Positions 33,411 to 42,597 of a stretch of DNA of 64,000 nt are shown here, piece by piece. How positions within the stretch are numbered: the first letter of the stretch is position 1; every line of letters begins with the position of its first letter. Source of the stretch: Pedococcus dokdonensis (GTDB lineage: Bacteria; Actinomycetota; Actinomycetes; Actinomycetales; Dermatophilaceae); NCBI RefSeq assembly GCF_900104525.1, contig NZ_LT629711.1:1054001-1118000 (forward strand). The letters are read 5' to 3'. The notes beneath the pieces are model-generated. The model was not told the origin of the DNA, searched no databases, and was given only the letters and a program-made list of their open reading frames with translations. The position numbers were made by a program, and so were the translations under genes.

Positions 33411-33411
33411 G

Positions 33412-34755
33412 TCAGCAGGTGGCGATGAACCGCTGGAGGACGCGCGTCCCGAACTCCAGCGCCGCCAGCGGCACCCGCTCGTCGATGCCGTGGAACATCG
33501 GTGCGAAGTCGAGGTCGGCCGGCAGCTGGAGTGGCGCGAACCCGTAACCGGTGATGCCGAGCGTGCTGAGCGCCTTGTTGTCGGTGCCGCCGGACAGGCA
33601 GTAGGGCAACACCTCTGCACCCGGGTCCTCGGCCACCAGGGCGGTCTTCATCGCCTCGACCAGCGGCCCCTCGAACGGCGCGTCCAGCGCGATGTCGCGG
33701 TGCACGACGTCGACGGTGACGTGTTCCCCCGCAAGTTCCTTGATCGTGGCGAGGAGGTCGTCGTCGTGGCCGGGCAGGAACCGGCAGTCGAGGGACGCGC
33801 AGGCGCTCTGTGGGATGACGTTGTGCTTGTAGCCGGCGTCAGCCATGGTGAAGTTCGCGGTGTCCTGCAACGTCCCGCGCACGAAGCCCTGCGCTCCCCC
33901 GAGGTGGTCGAGCAGCTCGTCGAGGTCCTCGTCGGAGTAGGATGTCCCAGTCAGCCCGGAAAGACCGTCGAGGAGCTCGCGCACCGAGGCGATGTACTCG
34001 CGCGGCCACTTGTGCTCGTTGATCCGGGTGATCGCCTCGGCGAGGCGGACCAGGGCGTTTTCGGGGTTGGGGACCGACCCGTGACCGGCGCGGCCGTGGG
34101 CAGTGAGCCGGAGCCAGAGGATGCCCTTCTCGGCGGTCTGGACGAGGTAGGCGCGGGTGTCGCCGGCACTGGTCGGGACGGTGACGCTGTAGCCGCCGAC
34201 CTCGGACACCGCTTCGCTGACGCCCTCGAACAGCTCGGGGTGGTGGTCGACGACGTAGTGGCTGCCCTTGACTCCCCCGGCCTCCTCGTCCGCGAAGAAG
34301 GCGAAGACGATGTCACGGGGTGGCTTGACCCCGCGCCGGGCCAGGTCGCGGATGTTGGCCAGGATCATGGCATCCATGTCCTTCATGTCGACCGCGCCAC
34401 GACCCCAGATGCAACCGTCCTTCAGCTCCGCCGAGAACGGGTCGACCTGCCAGTCGTCGGCGTTGGCGGGCACGACGTCGAGGTGACCGTGGATGCACAG
34501 GGCCGGCCGCTCGCGGTCCTCCCCTTCGAGCCGGACGACGACGCTGGTGCGGCCCGGGTCGCTCTCGACCACGGTGGGCTCGAGCCCGACCTCGCGCAGC
34601 CGGGCCACGACGTAGTCGGCCGCCTCCTTTTCCCCCGGTCCGCTGCCGTCTCCGTAGTTCGTGCTGTCGATCCGGATCAGCTCCTGGCACAGGCGCACGA
34701 CCTCGTCGACGGGGCTGCTGGGGGTCTGGTTGGCGGTCTCGGTGGCCTCGCTCAT
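33412..34755 (-). CDS. M20/M25/M40 family zinc dipeptidase
   Basis: 447 residues. Metal ligands are visible in CIHGHLDVVP, GRGAVDMKDMD, ADEEAGG (catalytic Glu and ligand), and the C-terminal FHGIDE. Its dimerisation lid lies between, with AHGRAGHGS. The family removes N-terminal residues or splits dipeptides and N-acyl amino acids; dipeptidase/succinyl-diaminopimelate desuccinylase-like members look the same by motif, so specificity is open. The start is ATG 34755. Confidence 0.93.
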   Translation of the reverse strand: MSEATETANQTPSSPVDEVVRLCQELIRIDSTNYGDGSGPGEKEAADYVVARLREVGLEPTVVESDPGRTSVVVRLEGEDRERPALCIHGHLDVVPANADDWQVDPFSAELKDGCIWGRGAVDMKDMDAMILANIRDLARRGVKPPRDIVFAFFADEEAGGVKGSHYVVDHHPELFEGVSEAVSEVGGYSVTVPTSAGDTRAYLVQTAEKGILWLRLTAHGRAGHGSVPNPENALVRLAEAITRINEHKWPREYIASVRELLDGLSGLTGTSYSDEDLDELLDHLGGAQGFVRGTLQDTANFTMADAGYKHNVIPQSACASLDCRFLPGHDDDLLATIKELAGEHVTVDVVHRDIALDAPFEGPLVEAMKTALVAEDPGAEVLPYCLSGGTDNKALSTLGITGYGFAPLQLPADLDFAPMFHGIDERVPLAALEFGTRVLQRFIATC

Positions 34756-34916
34756 GCCCTCCAGACTAGGCGCGTCCGGTGGGCCGCGCCCGGGCCAGTT
34801 CGCGGGTGGCTCGGGCGGGTTCCGTTGCCCGCTGGGCCGTTTGGGAGATGGGGTGCCCTGCGTGCTATCGTTCCGGGTCGCAGCAGGCGCTCCCCAAGGG
34901 GCCTGCGAAGCACCCA

Positions 34917-35004
34917 GTCCGGGTGGCGGAATGGCAGACGCGCTAGCTTGAGGTGCTAGTGCCCTTTATCGGGCGTGGGGGTTCAAGTCCCCCTCCGGAC
35001 ACCA
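34917..35004 (+). tRNA. tRNA-Leu (anticodon GAG), CCA encoded
   Basis: The acceptor stem GTCCGGG pairs with TCCGGAC (34994-35000), discriminator A35001 and encoded CCA follow. The D-arm begins GGTGGCGGAATGGCAGACGC, the anticodon stem CTAGC/GCTAG encloses TTGAGGT with anticodon GAG, and a long variable arm (TGCCCTTTATCGGGCG) is typical of leucine tRNA. The T-arm GGGGGTTCAAGTCCCCC is perfect. Confidence 0.97.
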
Positions 35005-35008
35005 ACGA

Positions 35009-35043
35009 GAAGGACCCCGACACCGTGCGTGTCGGGGTCCTTC
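35009..35043 (+). terminator. 15-bp perfect terminator of the tRNA-Leu gene
   Basis: GAAGGACCCCGACAC (35009-35023) and GTGTCGGGGTCCTTC (35029-35043) with a 5-nt loop, four bases after the CCA end. Confidence 0.9.
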
Positions 35044-35074
35044 TGCGTTGCGGGCGGAGCGGCCCTCGGCGGCG

Positions 35075-36259
35075 TCAGCCGGCGGAGAAGACGTTGGGCA
35101 CGGCGCGCTGCCACTCGGACATCGACCGGTCCATCCGGATCACCGAGCCGGTCGTGGTCCGGGCCAGCATCGTCGTGGAGCCGCCTCCGTCGAGGTTCGT
35201 GGCGTCGTACGAGCCCAGCTTCTGCATGTAGTCGGCCATCTGGTGGATGGTCGCGCCGCCGTAGCGCACACCGTCGACGGTGGCCCGTCCGGAGACGGTG
35301 ACGAAGAGCAGGTCGCCGCTCTTGGTCCAGCCGATGGCGGTGCGCGGCCGCAGCAGCTCGTCACGACTGCCGCAGGTGCCACCGTTCTTCACGCCCGCGT
35401 TGAGGAAGCGGGCGCCTCGCCCGACCGCCTCGTAGACGGGGAAGCCGGCATCGGTGGCGGCGCGGTAGCTGACCGACATCGCTGTGCCCGTGCGCAGGCT
35501 GGCCAGCCAGGTCCCGGCCGTGCCGGTCGCGGTGAGGATGGTCTGCCCCGACTTCACGGCCTGCCCGCGAGCCGTGCCGGTGCGGACGGCGACGACCTTG
35601 CCGCCTGCCACGACGACGTCCACAGTGCCGTAGGGACGACGCGCGTTGCCCCATGACGGCGTGTAGAGGTTCAGGCCGCTGCCGCTCAGGGACTGCCAGT
35701 TGAGCCCGGTGACGGCCTTGTAGCCGTGGCCCGAGGCACTGACGCTGCCAGTGATCCACACCCGCCCGGGGAACGAGCGTCCGTCCTTGGCGACCACGAT
35801 GGCGGGGTCGTGCGTCGACCGGATCTTGCGGAGCCAGCCGCCGGTCACCTGCGGCAGGTCGGGCAGCGCACCGATGGTGGGGTTGAAGACACCACCGTTC
35901 ACCATCACCACGGGCGACTTGGTGGTCGAGAGGTACGTGGAGGGGGTGTGTGAGGTGCGCAGGTTGGCGGCCGCGCGCACCCGGGGGTTCGCCGCCGACG
36001 AGGCCGGCACCCGCACGGCGACGATGCGGAGCGAGGCCTGCGGGTTGCTCGGCGTGGGACCGGTGTCCCAGATGCGAGCAGTTGCACCACCGGCGAGCGT
36101 CTGCACCTTGGGGGTGCGCGAGAGCAGCGTCGGAGTGGGCTTGCAGGTGACGGCGGCCGCCGTTTCCGGGGTGGCCAGGCTGACCGCCACGGTCAGGGTG
36201 GCCGCGACGGCGCCGGTGGTGGTGAGTGCCACGGTGGCGCGCCAGGTGCGTGCGGTCAT
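35075..36259 (-). CDS. Secreted phosphodiester glycosidase (NAGPA-domain) protein
   Basis: 394 residues. A signal peptide (ATVALTTTGAVAATLTVAVS, cleavage after about residue 36, ETAAA) directs export. The NAGPA fold is shown by VVMVNGGVFNP, RTAIGWTKSGDLLFVTVSGR and NLDGGGSTTMLART. In mammals this domain uncovers mannose-6-phosphate; bacterial members act on phosphodiester-linked sugars of polymers such as wall components. The start ATG 36259 is chosen for the signal peptide. No partner gene in the same direction is adjacent. Confidence 0.88.
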   Translation of the reverse strand: MTARTWRATVALTTTGAVAATLTVAVSLATPETAAAVTCKPTPTLLSRTPKVQTLAGGATARIWDTGPTPSNPQASLRIVAVRVPASSAANPRVRAAANLRTSHTPSTYLSTTKSPVVMVNGGVFNPTIGALPDLPQVTGGWLRKIRSTHDPAIVVAKDGRSFPGRVWITGSVSASGHGYKAVTGLNWQSLSGSGLNLYTPSWGNARRPYGTVDVVVAGGKVVAVRTGTARGQAVKSGQTILTATGTAGTWLASLRTGTAMSVSYRAATDAGFPVYEAVGRGARFLNAGVKNGGTCGSRDELLRPRTAIGWTKSGDLLFVTVSGRATVDGVRYGGATIHQMADYMQKLGSYDATNLDGGGSTTMLARTTTGSVIRMDRSMSEWQRAVPNVFSAG

Positions 36260-36381
36260 GGGGGCAGGTCCTTCGTCGGTGCGACCGGGGGCTCGGCCGC
36301 TCAAGAGACTGTGCGGCACCATGGGCGGTCACGCAGGGTGTTCCGCGCAATGGGGGCCGAACGACCGATGCGCCCGGTGGC

Positions 36382-36387
36382 TAGGGT
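36382..36387 (+). promoter_or_regulatory. -10 element of a leaderless TauE/SafE gene
   Basis: TAGGGT lies six bases before GTG 36394, with no ribosome binding site. Confidence 0.55.
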
Positions 36388-36393
36388 CGACGC

Positions 36394-37122
36394 GTGCTCG
36401 AGGCGCTGCTACTCGTCGTCGCGGCGCTGCTGATCGGGTACGCCAAGACCGCGATCGGCGGGCTCGCGAGCATCAGCGTGGCCATCTTCGCCAGCGTCAT
36501 GCCCGCCCGGGAGTCCACGGCGGCGATCCTGCTCCTCCTCATCACGGGCGACGTGGTCGCCGTCTGGCACTACCGCCGCGAGGCCGACTGGGGTCTCCTG
36601 CGGCGGCTCATCCCGGCGGTCCTGCCTGGTCTCGCCCTCGGTGCGGCGTTCCTGGCCGTGGTCGACGACCTCGTCCTGCGGCGCTCGATCGGCGTGCTGC
36701 TGCTCGTCCTCGCCGCCCTCCAGCTCGCCCTGCGGTGGCGCTCCCCCGACGGCGCCAAGGTCGGCAGCTCGCGCACGGCTGCGATCGGCACCGGTGTGGC
36801 CGCCGGCTTCACGACCATGACCGCGAACGCGGCCGGGCCCGTCACGACGCTCTACCTGGTCGCCCAGGGGGTCGAGAAGCTCCGCTTCCTCGGCACCAGT
36901 GCCCTGCTGTTCTTCGGGGTGAACCTCTGCAAGCTCCCGTTCAGCTTTGCGCTGGGACTCTTCGGACCGCATACCGTCCGGCGCACGCTCCTGCTCATCC
37001 CCTTCGTCCTCGTGGGCGCCTGGGTGGGGCTCAGGACGGTCCGCAGGCTCAGCCAGGAGCGGTTCGACCAAGCCGTCCTCGCCGCCTCGGCGGTGGCAGC
37101 GGTCGCCCTCATCGTGCGCTGA
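36394..37122 (+). CDS. TauE/SafE family membrane transporter
   Basis: 242 residues and about eight membrane helices, two repeated halves. GYAKTAIGGLASISVAIFAS near the start and TANAAGPVTTLYLVAQG in the second half are the duplicated family motif. Members export sulfite, sulfoacetate or organic sulfonates; specificity is not visible. GTG 36394 is preceded by TAGGGT at leaderless spacing. Two further TauE proteins occur at 48-49.4 kb but are not closely similar to this one. Confidence 0.9.
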   Translation: MLEALLLVVAALLIGYAKTAIGGLASISVAIFASVMPARESTAAILLLLITGDVVAVWHYRREADWGLLRRLIPAVLPGLALGAAFLAVVDDLVLRRSIGVLLLVLAALQLALRWRSPDGAKVGSSRTAAIGTGVAAGFTTMTANAAGPVTTLYLVAQGVEKLRFLGTSALLFFGVNLCKLPFSFALGLFGPHTVRRTLLLIPFVLVGAWVGLRTVRRLSQERFDQAVLAASAVAAVALIVR

Positions 37123-37266
37123 GCGCAGTGCCTCGTCCTGCGCTTGGCCCAGGCGCGAATCGTGCACCGAACGTAGGCACCCTCAACCGTTCGGGCCAAT
37201 CCTGACCCGAGCTCGGCCGACCTCCGGCGCGTCCCTGCCCGACGCGGTCGGAGGGCTCCTACCGTC

Positions 37267-37455
37267 GTGGACGTGAGCACCCAGACCCTGCACCGCGGCA
37301 CCAGCCACCACCCGCGCGTCCTGCGTGGCGCGCGTGGCTGGATGTGGGTGTGCGCCTGTGGCAGCGCTTCGTGCCGGACCCCCGCCCAGGCTCCGATGGC
37401 CTGGCGCTCGGCCCTGATCGGCGCCCTGCTGCACTCGTCCACCATCGCGCCCTGA
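37267..37455 (+). CDS. 62-aa CxC small protein (paralogue of 40447-40635)
   Basis: 62 residues, basic. The core WMWVCACGSASCRTPAQ is shared with the protein at 40447-40635 (WRWQCDCGGASCRTALAQ), as are HHP near residue 14, W-R-A-I-GAL in the middle and the end AP; both are exactly 62 residues. Three cysteines (CxC...C) could bind a metal or iron-sulfur cluster; no known family is recognised. TACCGT (37260-37265) lies seven bases before the in-frame GTG 37273, so that codon may be the real start. Confidence 0.7.
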   Translation: MDVSTQTLHRGTSHHPRVLRGARGWMWVCACGSASCRTPAQAPMAWRSALIGALLHSSTIAP

Positions 37456-37502
37456 TCGACCCAGCCACCTGACCGCCCCCGCAGCGACCGTGGGGCGGGT
37501 CC

Positions 37503-37529
37503 GCAGTTTCGGCCTCCACTGCAGTTTCG
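37503..37529 (+). promoter_or_regulatory. Two direct repeats GCAGTTTCG upstream of ald
   Basis: GCAGTTTCG occurs at 37503-37511 and 37521-37529, 18 bp apart, about 95-120 bases before the ald start. Repeats on nearly the same face of the helix are compatible with an Lrp/AldR-type activator, which controls ald in other actinobacteria. Inference only. Confidence 0.4.
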
Positions 37530-37622
37530 TCCTCGCCAGCGCCTCCCTTCTGGAAGGCTGAGGTTGGCAGGCAGCCTTGGCTCCGCCATTGTTCGAGGAC
37601 CACTGCAACCCAGGAGGCTTTG

Positions 37623-38744
37623 ATGAAGGTCGGCATTCCGCGCGAGGTCAAGAACAACGAGTACCGCGTCGCGATCACCCCGTCAGGCGTGCACGAGCTG
37701 GTCGTCCACGGTCACGAGGTGTTCATCGAGAAGGACGCCGGGGTCGGGTCCTCGATCCTCGACGAGGACTACGTCGGCGCCGGCGCCACGATCCTCGACA
37801 CCGCCGACGACGTCTGGGGCACCGGTGACCTGATCCTCAAGGTCAAGGAGCCGATCGAGCCCGAGTACCACCGCATGCGCGAGGGCCAGACCCTCTTCAC
37901 CTACCTGCACCTCGCGGCCGACAAGCCGCTCACCGAGGAGCTGGTGAAGCGCAAGGTCACCGGTATCGCCTACGAGACGGTCGAGCTGCCCGACCGCACC
38001 CTCCCCCTGCTCGCCCCGATGTCCGAGGTCGCGGGCCGCCTGGCGCCGCAGGTCGGAGCGCACACGCTCATGCGTGCCCAGGGTGGCCGTGGTGTCCTCA
38101 TGGGCGGGGTCAGCGGGGTGTATGCCGCGAAGGTCGTCGTCATCGGTGCCGGCGTCTCCGGCATGAACGCCGCCGCCATCGCCCTCGGCATGCAGGCTGA
38201 GGTGCTGCTGCTCGACCGCGACATCGCCAAGCTGCGGCACGCCGACTTCGTCTACCAGGGGCACTGCCAGACCGTCGCCTCCAACACCTACGAGATCGAG
38301 CGCGCGATCGAGGACGCCGACCTCGTGATCGGGGCGGTGCTGGTCCCCGGCGCGAAGGCTCCCAAGCTCATCACCAACGAGCAGGTCTCGCGGATGAAGC
38401 CGGGCTCGGTGCTCGTCGACATCTCGATCGACCAGGGCGGCTGCTTCGAGGACTCCCGGCCGACCACCCACGCCGACCCCACCTACCAGGTGCACAACTC
38501 GGTGTTCTACTGCGTGGCGAACATGCCGGGCGCCGTGCCGCACACCAGCACCTACGCCCTCACCAACGTCACCCTCCCGTATGCGGTCCAGCTCGCCAAC
38601 GCGGGCTGGCGCGACGCCCTGGCGGCGAACCAGCCGCTCGCCCTGGGCCTCAACACCCACGACGGCGCAGTGACCTACGCACCGGTGGCCGAGGCGCACG
38701 GCTTCGAGTCGACTGACCTGCAGACCATCCTCGGCAAGGCCTGA
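37623..38744 (+). CDS. ald: Alanine dehydrogenase
   Basis: 373 residues, normal length. [17 protein letters not shown] is the family start; catalytic Lys in the first 80 residues (LILKVKEP) and His in YLHLAADK; the Rossmann motif [14 protein letters not shown] binds NAD. It interconverts alanine and pyruvate plus ammonia in the cytosol, and is often induced by alanine or oxygen limitation. ATG 37623 has the perfect ribosome binding site AGGAGG five bases upstream. A 16-bp hairpin terminates it. Confidence 0.97.
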   Translation: MKVGIPREVKNNEYRVAITPSGVHELVVHGHEVFIEKDAGVGSSILDEDYVGAGATILDTADDVWGTGDLILKVKEPIEPEYHRMREGQTLFTYLHLAADKPLTEELVKRKVTGIAYETVELPDRTLPLLAPMSEVAGRLAPQVGAHTLMRAQGGRGVLMGGVSGVYAAKVVVIGAGVSGMNAAAIALGMQAEVLLLDRDIAKLRHADFVYQGHCQTVASNTYEIERAIEDADLVIGAVLVPGAKAPKLITNEQVSRMKPGSVLVDISIDQGGCFEDSRPTTHADPTYQVHNSVFYCVANMPGAVPHTSTYALTNVTLPYAVQLANAGWRDALAANQPLALGLNTHDGAVTYAPVAEAHGFESTDLQTILGKA

Positions 38745-38757
38745 GACACCACGGCTG

Positions 38758-38796
38758 CCGCCGACACCCGCCGTCCGCACCGGCGGGTGTCGGCGG
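38758..38796 (+). terminator. 16-bp perfect hairpin after ald
   Basis: CCGCCGACACCCGCCG (38758-38773) and its complement at 38781-38796, with a 7-nt loop, 14 bases after the ald stop. Confidence 0.85.
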
Positions 38797-38803
38797 TCAC
38801 GGT

Positions 38804-38809
38804 TAGCGT
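38804..38809 (+). promoter_or_regulatory. -10 element of a leaderless DNA ligase gene
   Basis: TAGCGT lies six bases before GTG 38816; no ribosome binding site is present. Confidence 0.5.
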
Positions 38810-38815
38810 GGGCCC

Positions 38816-40345
38816 GTGCTCCTCGCCGACGTCGTCGCAGCCTCCGCAGCCGCCTCCGCCACCCGGTCGCGCCTGGCCAAGACCGCCGCGGTCGCCGGTG
38901 CCCTGCGCGCGGCTGGGCCCGACGAGGCGGCGACGGTCGCGGCATACCTGTCCGGGGTGCTGCCGCAGCGACGCATCGGGGTGAGCTGGCGCGGCCTGTC
39001 CACGCTCCCCTCGCCCGCCGCACGGGCGACGGCCACCGTCGCCGAGGTCGACGCGGCCCTCGGTGAGATCGCCGGGATCGCCGGCACCGGCTCGGGAGCT
39101 GCCCGCTCGGCTGCGGTGACGGCGCTGTTCGAGCGACTGACCGAGCCCGAGCAGGACTACCTGCGCGCGCTCGTGACCGGCCAGGTGCGACAGGGCGCCC
39201 TCGACGGCGTGATGCTGGCCGCCATCGCGGCCGCCTCCGAGCTGCCCGAGGCCGAGGTGCGTCGGGCGGTGATGCTGGCCGGCTACGCAGGACCGGTTGC
39301 CGCCGCGGCGCTGGCGGGCGGGAGCGCCGCGCTGGCCGCGATCCACCTCGAGGTCGGCCGGCCCCTGCGCCCGATGCTCGCGGCGTCGGCCCCCGACGTC
39401 GGCGCCGCCTGGGAGCAGGTCGCCGACCCGGACGGCGTGGTCGTCGACGGCAAGCTCGACGGCATCCGGCTCCAGGCGCACCGCGATGGTGACGACGTGC
39501 GGCTCTTCACCCGCTCGCTGGACGACATCACCGACCGCCTTCCCGAGGTGGTCGAGGCCGTCCTCGCGCTCGACGCCAGCCAGCTGGTCATCGACGGTGA
39601 GGCGATCGCACTCGACGAGTCCGGACGTCCGCTGCCGTTCCAGCAGACCGCCTCGCGCACGATGAGCAGCACCGGCGTCGACCAGCTCCGGGCGCAGGTC
39701 CCGGTCACCCCCTACTTCTTCGACCTGCTCCACCTCGACGGTGACGACCTGCTCGACGTGCCGGCGTCGGAGCGGTTCGCGCGGCTCGCGGAGCTGGTCC
39801 CCGCTCCGAGCCTGGTCCCCCGCATCACCGCCGCGACCCCGGCCGCGGCGAGCGAGTTCTTCGAGCGGCTCGTGCGCGACGGTCACGAGGGCGTCGTGGT
39901 CAAGTCGCCGACCGCCCCCTACGCCGCGGGCCGGCGCGGCGCGGGGTGGGTCAAGGTGAAGCCGCGGCACACCCTCGACCTCGTGGTGCTGGCGATCGAG
40001 TGGGGCAGCGGGCGTCGCAAGGGCTGGCTCTCCAACATCCACCTCGGCGCCCGCGATCCCGAGACCGGTGGCTTCGTGATGCTCGGCAAGACCTTCAAGG
40101 GCATGACGGACGACATGCTCCAGTGGCAGACCGAGCGGTTCACCGAGCTCGCGACCGAGGGCACCGACGGCTACGTCGTCACCGTGCGACCCGAGCAGGT
40201 CGTGGAGATCGCCTTCGACGGCATCCAGACCTCCTCCCGCTACCCGGGCGGCATGGCCCTGCGGTTCGCCCGCGTCCTGCGCTACCGCGACGACAAGACG
40301 GCCGAGGAGGCCGACACCGTCGACACGGTCCGCGCCCTTCGCTGA
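38816..40345 (+). CDS. ATP-dependent DNA ligase (LigB type)
   Basis: 509 residues: an N-terminal alpha-helical DNA-binding domain (1-190), the nucleotidyltransferase domain with [11 protein letters not shown] (adenylated Lys213), [27 protein letters not shown] and [10 protein letters not shown], and an OB domain with WLSNIHLGA. It seals nicks with ATP and is in addition to the NAD-dependent LigA expected elsewhere; LigB-type enzymes are considered accessory repair ligases in mycobacteria. Confidence 0.95.
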   Translation: MLLADVVAASAAASATRSRLAKTAAVAGALRAAGPDEAATVAAYLSGVLPQRRIGVSWRGLSTLPSPAARATATVAEVDAALGEIAGIAGTGSGAARSAAVTALFERLTEPEQDYLRALVTGQVRQGALDGVMLAAIAAASELPEAEVRRAVMLAGYAGPVAAAALAGGSAALAAIHLEVGRPLRPMLAASAPDVGAAWEQVADPDGVVVDGKLDGIRLQAHRDGDDVRLFTRSLDDITDRLPEVVEAVLALDASQLVIDGEAIALDESGRPLPFQQTASRTMSSTGVDQLRAQVPVTPYFFDLLHLDGDDLLDVPASERFARLAELVPAPSLVPRITAATPAAASEFFERLVRDGHEGVVVKSPTAPYAAGRRGAGWVKVKPRHTLDLVVLAIEWGSGRRKGWLSNIHLGARDPETGGFVMLGKTFKGMTDDMLQWQTERFTELATEGTDGYVVTVRPEQVVEIAFDGIQTSSRYPGGMALRFARVLRYRDDKTAEEADTVDTVRALR

Positions 40346-40446
40346 GCCGGACCAACCGGCTGGCGGGCAGGTATCAGCCGGTGGCGTCGAGCCTCTTGCT
40401 GTCAGGACGTGTCGCGGGGGGCGGCACGGACGAGGGGGGCAGCACC

Positions 40447-40635
40447 ATGGGGACACGACAGATCGGACGAGCCGACACCGCACACCACCACCCGCACGTG
40501 GTGCGAGCCCTGTCGGGCACGTGGCGGTGGCAGTGCGACTGCGGCGGGGCGTCCTGCCGCACCGCCCTGGCACAGGTCAGCTGGCGCGAGGCCGTGATCG
40601 GCGCGCTCAACCACGCCACCTGCCTCGCGCCCTGA
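40447..40635 (+). CDS. 62-aa CxC small protein (paralogue of 37267-37455)
   Basis: 62 residues beginning MGTRQIGRADTAHHHP and carrying WRWQCDCGGASCRTALAQ and the C-terminus NHATCLAP. The pattern CxCG-ASCRT followed by W.E/S.IGAL is shared with the protein 3.2 kb upstream; ald and a ligase gene lie between. Identity by eye is about 45 per cent. ATG 40447 is the first start after the upstream region. No function is known. Confidence 0.7.
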   Translation: MGTRQIGRADTAHHHPHVVRALSGTWRWQCDCGGASCRTALAQVSWREAVIGALNHATCLAP

Positions 40636-40687
40636 CCGAGCGCGACCGCGCGGACTCCTAGGCACACGGCCCCGCGCCATACCCGCA

Positions 40688-40751
40688 ACACGGCAGTTGC
40701 GTCGCGTTCCGCCCGGCAACTGCCGGGCGGAAGCTGACGCAACTGCCGTGT
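40688..40751 (+). terminator. 64-nt near-perfect palindrome
   Basis: ACACGGCAGTTGCGTC (40688-40703) pairs perfectly with 40736-40751, and inside it TTCCGCCCGGCA (40707-40718) with TGCCGGGCGGAA (40721-40732), leaving a GCG/GCT mismatch and a two-base centre. It sits between the small CxC gene and marR and can act as a terminator of the first, but it is longer than required. Confidence 0.65.
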
Positions 40752-40769
40752 CGTCCGGGCGAGATTGGC

Positions 40770-40792
40770 ATTGCATAGGTTGTCTATGTAAT
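40770..40792 (+). promoter_or_regulatory. MarR-type operator overlapping the marR promoter
   Basis: ATTGCATAG and CTATGTAAT (8 of 9 complementary) flank GTTGT. The palindrome is AT-rich in a GC-rich genome, has the size of MarR operators, and ends eight bases before the marR GTG, so autoregulation of the marR-MFS pair is likely. Confidence 0.65.
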
Positions 40793-40800
40793 CTGGATGC

Positions 40801-41253
40801 GTGACCGATCGAGACGAGCTGGGCAACAGCGTCCTGCGTTCCGCGGCGCGGCTGACCCGCTGGGCCTCGCGCAACGCGACCTTCGACGTGCCGATGGCCC
40901 AGACCCGGCTGCTCGCCCTGGTCGAGGAGCTCGGCCCAGCGCGGATCAGCGCACTGGCCGAGGCCGACCACTGCAGCCAGCCGACGATGAGCACCCAGGT
41001 GCAGCGGCTGGAGACCGAGGGCTGGACCGAGCGGGTGCCCGACCCGTCGGATGCCCGAGCCAGCCTGGTGTCGCTCACCGCAGCCGGCGCCGCCGCCCTC
41101 AGCCGCGCCCGGCGCGCCCGGCTCGATGCCCTCTCCCCCGCCTTCGACCAGCTCGATGCCGACTCGTTGGCGCGGCTGGGCGAGGCCGTCAAGGCCCTCG
41201 ACGACCTGCTGGCCCGTGCCTCGAGCAGCACGGCCGCGGAGTCGGCGGCCTGA
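40801..41253 (+). CDS. MarR family transcriptional regulator
   Basis: 150 residues with a winged helix: ISALAEADHCSQPTMSTQVQRLETEGW is the helix-turn-helix recognition region and RVPDPSDARASLVSLT the wing. MarR dimers typically repress a neighbouring transporter until a ligand binds. It starts at GTG 40801 immediately after its candidate operator and is followed after 48 bases by the MFS gene, which it probably controls together with itself. Confidence 0.93.
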   Translation: MTDRDELGNSVLRSAARLTRWASRNATFDVPMAQTRLLALVEELGPARISALAEADHCSQPTMSTQVQRLETEGWTERVPDPSDARASLVSLTAAGAAALSRARRARLDALSPAFDQLDADSLARLGEAVKALDDLLARASSSTAAESAA

Positions 41254-41301
41254 CCCCGAGACCTCAGCACCCACCACCCACAGAGAGAAGTCCCCACCAC
41301 C

Positions 41302-42516
41302 ATGTGGCGCCAACCCAAGACCGTCTGGTCCGTCGCCTTCGCCTGCGTGATCGCCTTCATGGGCATCGGCCTCGTCGACCCCATCCTCAAACCCATTGCC
41401 GACGACCTCGGGGCCAGCGCCTCCCAGGTGTCGCTGCTGTTCACCAGCTACATGGCCGTGATGGGCGTGGCGATGCTCGTGACCGGCTGGGTCTCCAGCC
41501 GCACCGGTGCGAAGCGCACGCTGATCCTCGGACTCGTCGTCATCATCATCGGCGCCGGTCTGGCGGGAGCGCAGGACTCGGTGGGCGGGATCGTCGCCTT
41601 CCGCGCCGTCTGGGGTCTGGGCAACGCGCTCTTCATCGCAACCGCTCTGGCCACCATCGTCAGCGCGGCGCGCGGGTCGGTCGGTCAGGCGATCATCCTC
41701 TACGAAGCAGCTCTCGGCGTCGGCATCGCCACCGGTCCACTGCTCGGCGGCTGGCTCGGCGGACACTCGTGGCGCTGGCCGTTCTGGGGTGTCTCCGCCC
41801 TGATGGCCATCGCCCTGGTCGCGATCCTCACCACCCTCCCGGCGACACCACCCTCCGGTCGCAGGAGCAGCATCTCGGCCCCGCTCAAGGCCCTCTCGCA
41901 CCGAGGCCTGCTCACCGTCGGGATCACCGCCCTGCTCTACAACTTCGGCTTCTTCACCCTCCTCGCCTTCACCCCCTTTCCGCTGGCGATGGGTGCGCAC
42001 GAGGTCGGCCTGATCTTCTTCGGCTGGGGCCTGCTGCTCGCCTTCACCTCGGTCGTCGTGGCGCCGCGTCTGCAGCGCCGGTTCGGCACCCTGCCCGGCG
42101 TGGTCGGCGCGCTCGTCGGTTTCGCTCTGATCCTGGCGGCCATGGCGATCGGCACCGAGCACAAGCCGGTGCTCGTCATCGGCGTGGTCCTCGCCGGCGC
42201 TTTCCTCGGCATCAACAACACCCTCATCACCGAGACGGTCATGAAGGTATCCCCCGTCGAGCGCGGGGTGGCTTCGGCGGCCTACAGCTTCGTCCGGTTC
42301 GGTGGCGGCGCGATCGCCCCGTGGCTGGCCGGCAAGCTCGGCGAGCGGTCCATCCACGTGCCGTTCTGGGTGGGCTCCGGCGCGGTGCTGCTCGGCGTCG
42401 CGGTCCTGCTCACCGCGCGTCGCGAGATCATGGCTGTGGACGGCGCCCACGCACACGACACACCCGAGGAGGAGCGTCCGCTCGAGGCCGCCGCGGTCAC
42501 CGTCGGCGACGCCTGA
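41302..42516 (+). CDS. MFS transporter (drug/metabolite efflux type)
   Basis: 404 residues with 12 membrane helices. The loop between helices 2 and 3 reads GWVSSRTGAKRT, the MFS motif A; ALGVGIATGPLLGGWLG in helix 5 resembles the antiporter motif C. These mark a drug/H+ antiporter of the 12-helix group. Substrate unknown. It follows marR closely and is probably released from repression by the transported compound. Confidence 0.92.
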   Translation: MWRQPKTVWSVAFACVIAFMGIGLVDPILKPIADDLGASASQVSLLFTSYMAVMGVAMLVTGWVSSRTGAKRTLILGLVVIIIGAGLAGAQDSVGGIVAFRAVWGLGNALFIATALATIVSAARGSVGQAIILYEAALGVGIATGPLLGGWLGGHSWRWPFWGVSALMAIALVAILTTLPATPPSGRRSSISAPLKALSHRGLLTVGITALLYNFGFFTLLAFTPFPLAMGAHEVGLIFFGWGLLLAFTSVVVAPRLQRRFGTLPGVVGALVGFALILAAMAIGTEHKPVLVIGVVLAGAFLGINNTLITETVMKVSPVERGVASAAYSFVRFGGGAIAPWLAGKLGERSIHVPFWVGSGAVLLGVAVLLTARREIMAVDGAHAHDTPEEERPLEAAAVTVGDA

Positions 42517-42584
42517 CCCCGCGCCTGCCCACCTCCTGATCGACCCTCCCGGCCAATGGCGTCCGGGACGCGACGCCCGGCCCC

Positions 42585-42590
42585 TAGGCT
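42585..42590 (+). promoter_or_regulatory. -10 element of the HipA-like gene
   Basis: TAGGCT lies seven bases before GTG 42598 and supports that codon as the start of a leaderless message. Confidence 0.55.
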
Positions 42591-42597
42591 GGGCGTC

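Noticed and set aside
34883..34906. Hairpin just upstream of tRNA-Leu as a regulatory leader
   Set aside because: The stem is short with a bulge and lies within the presumed 5' leader; it gives no clear function.
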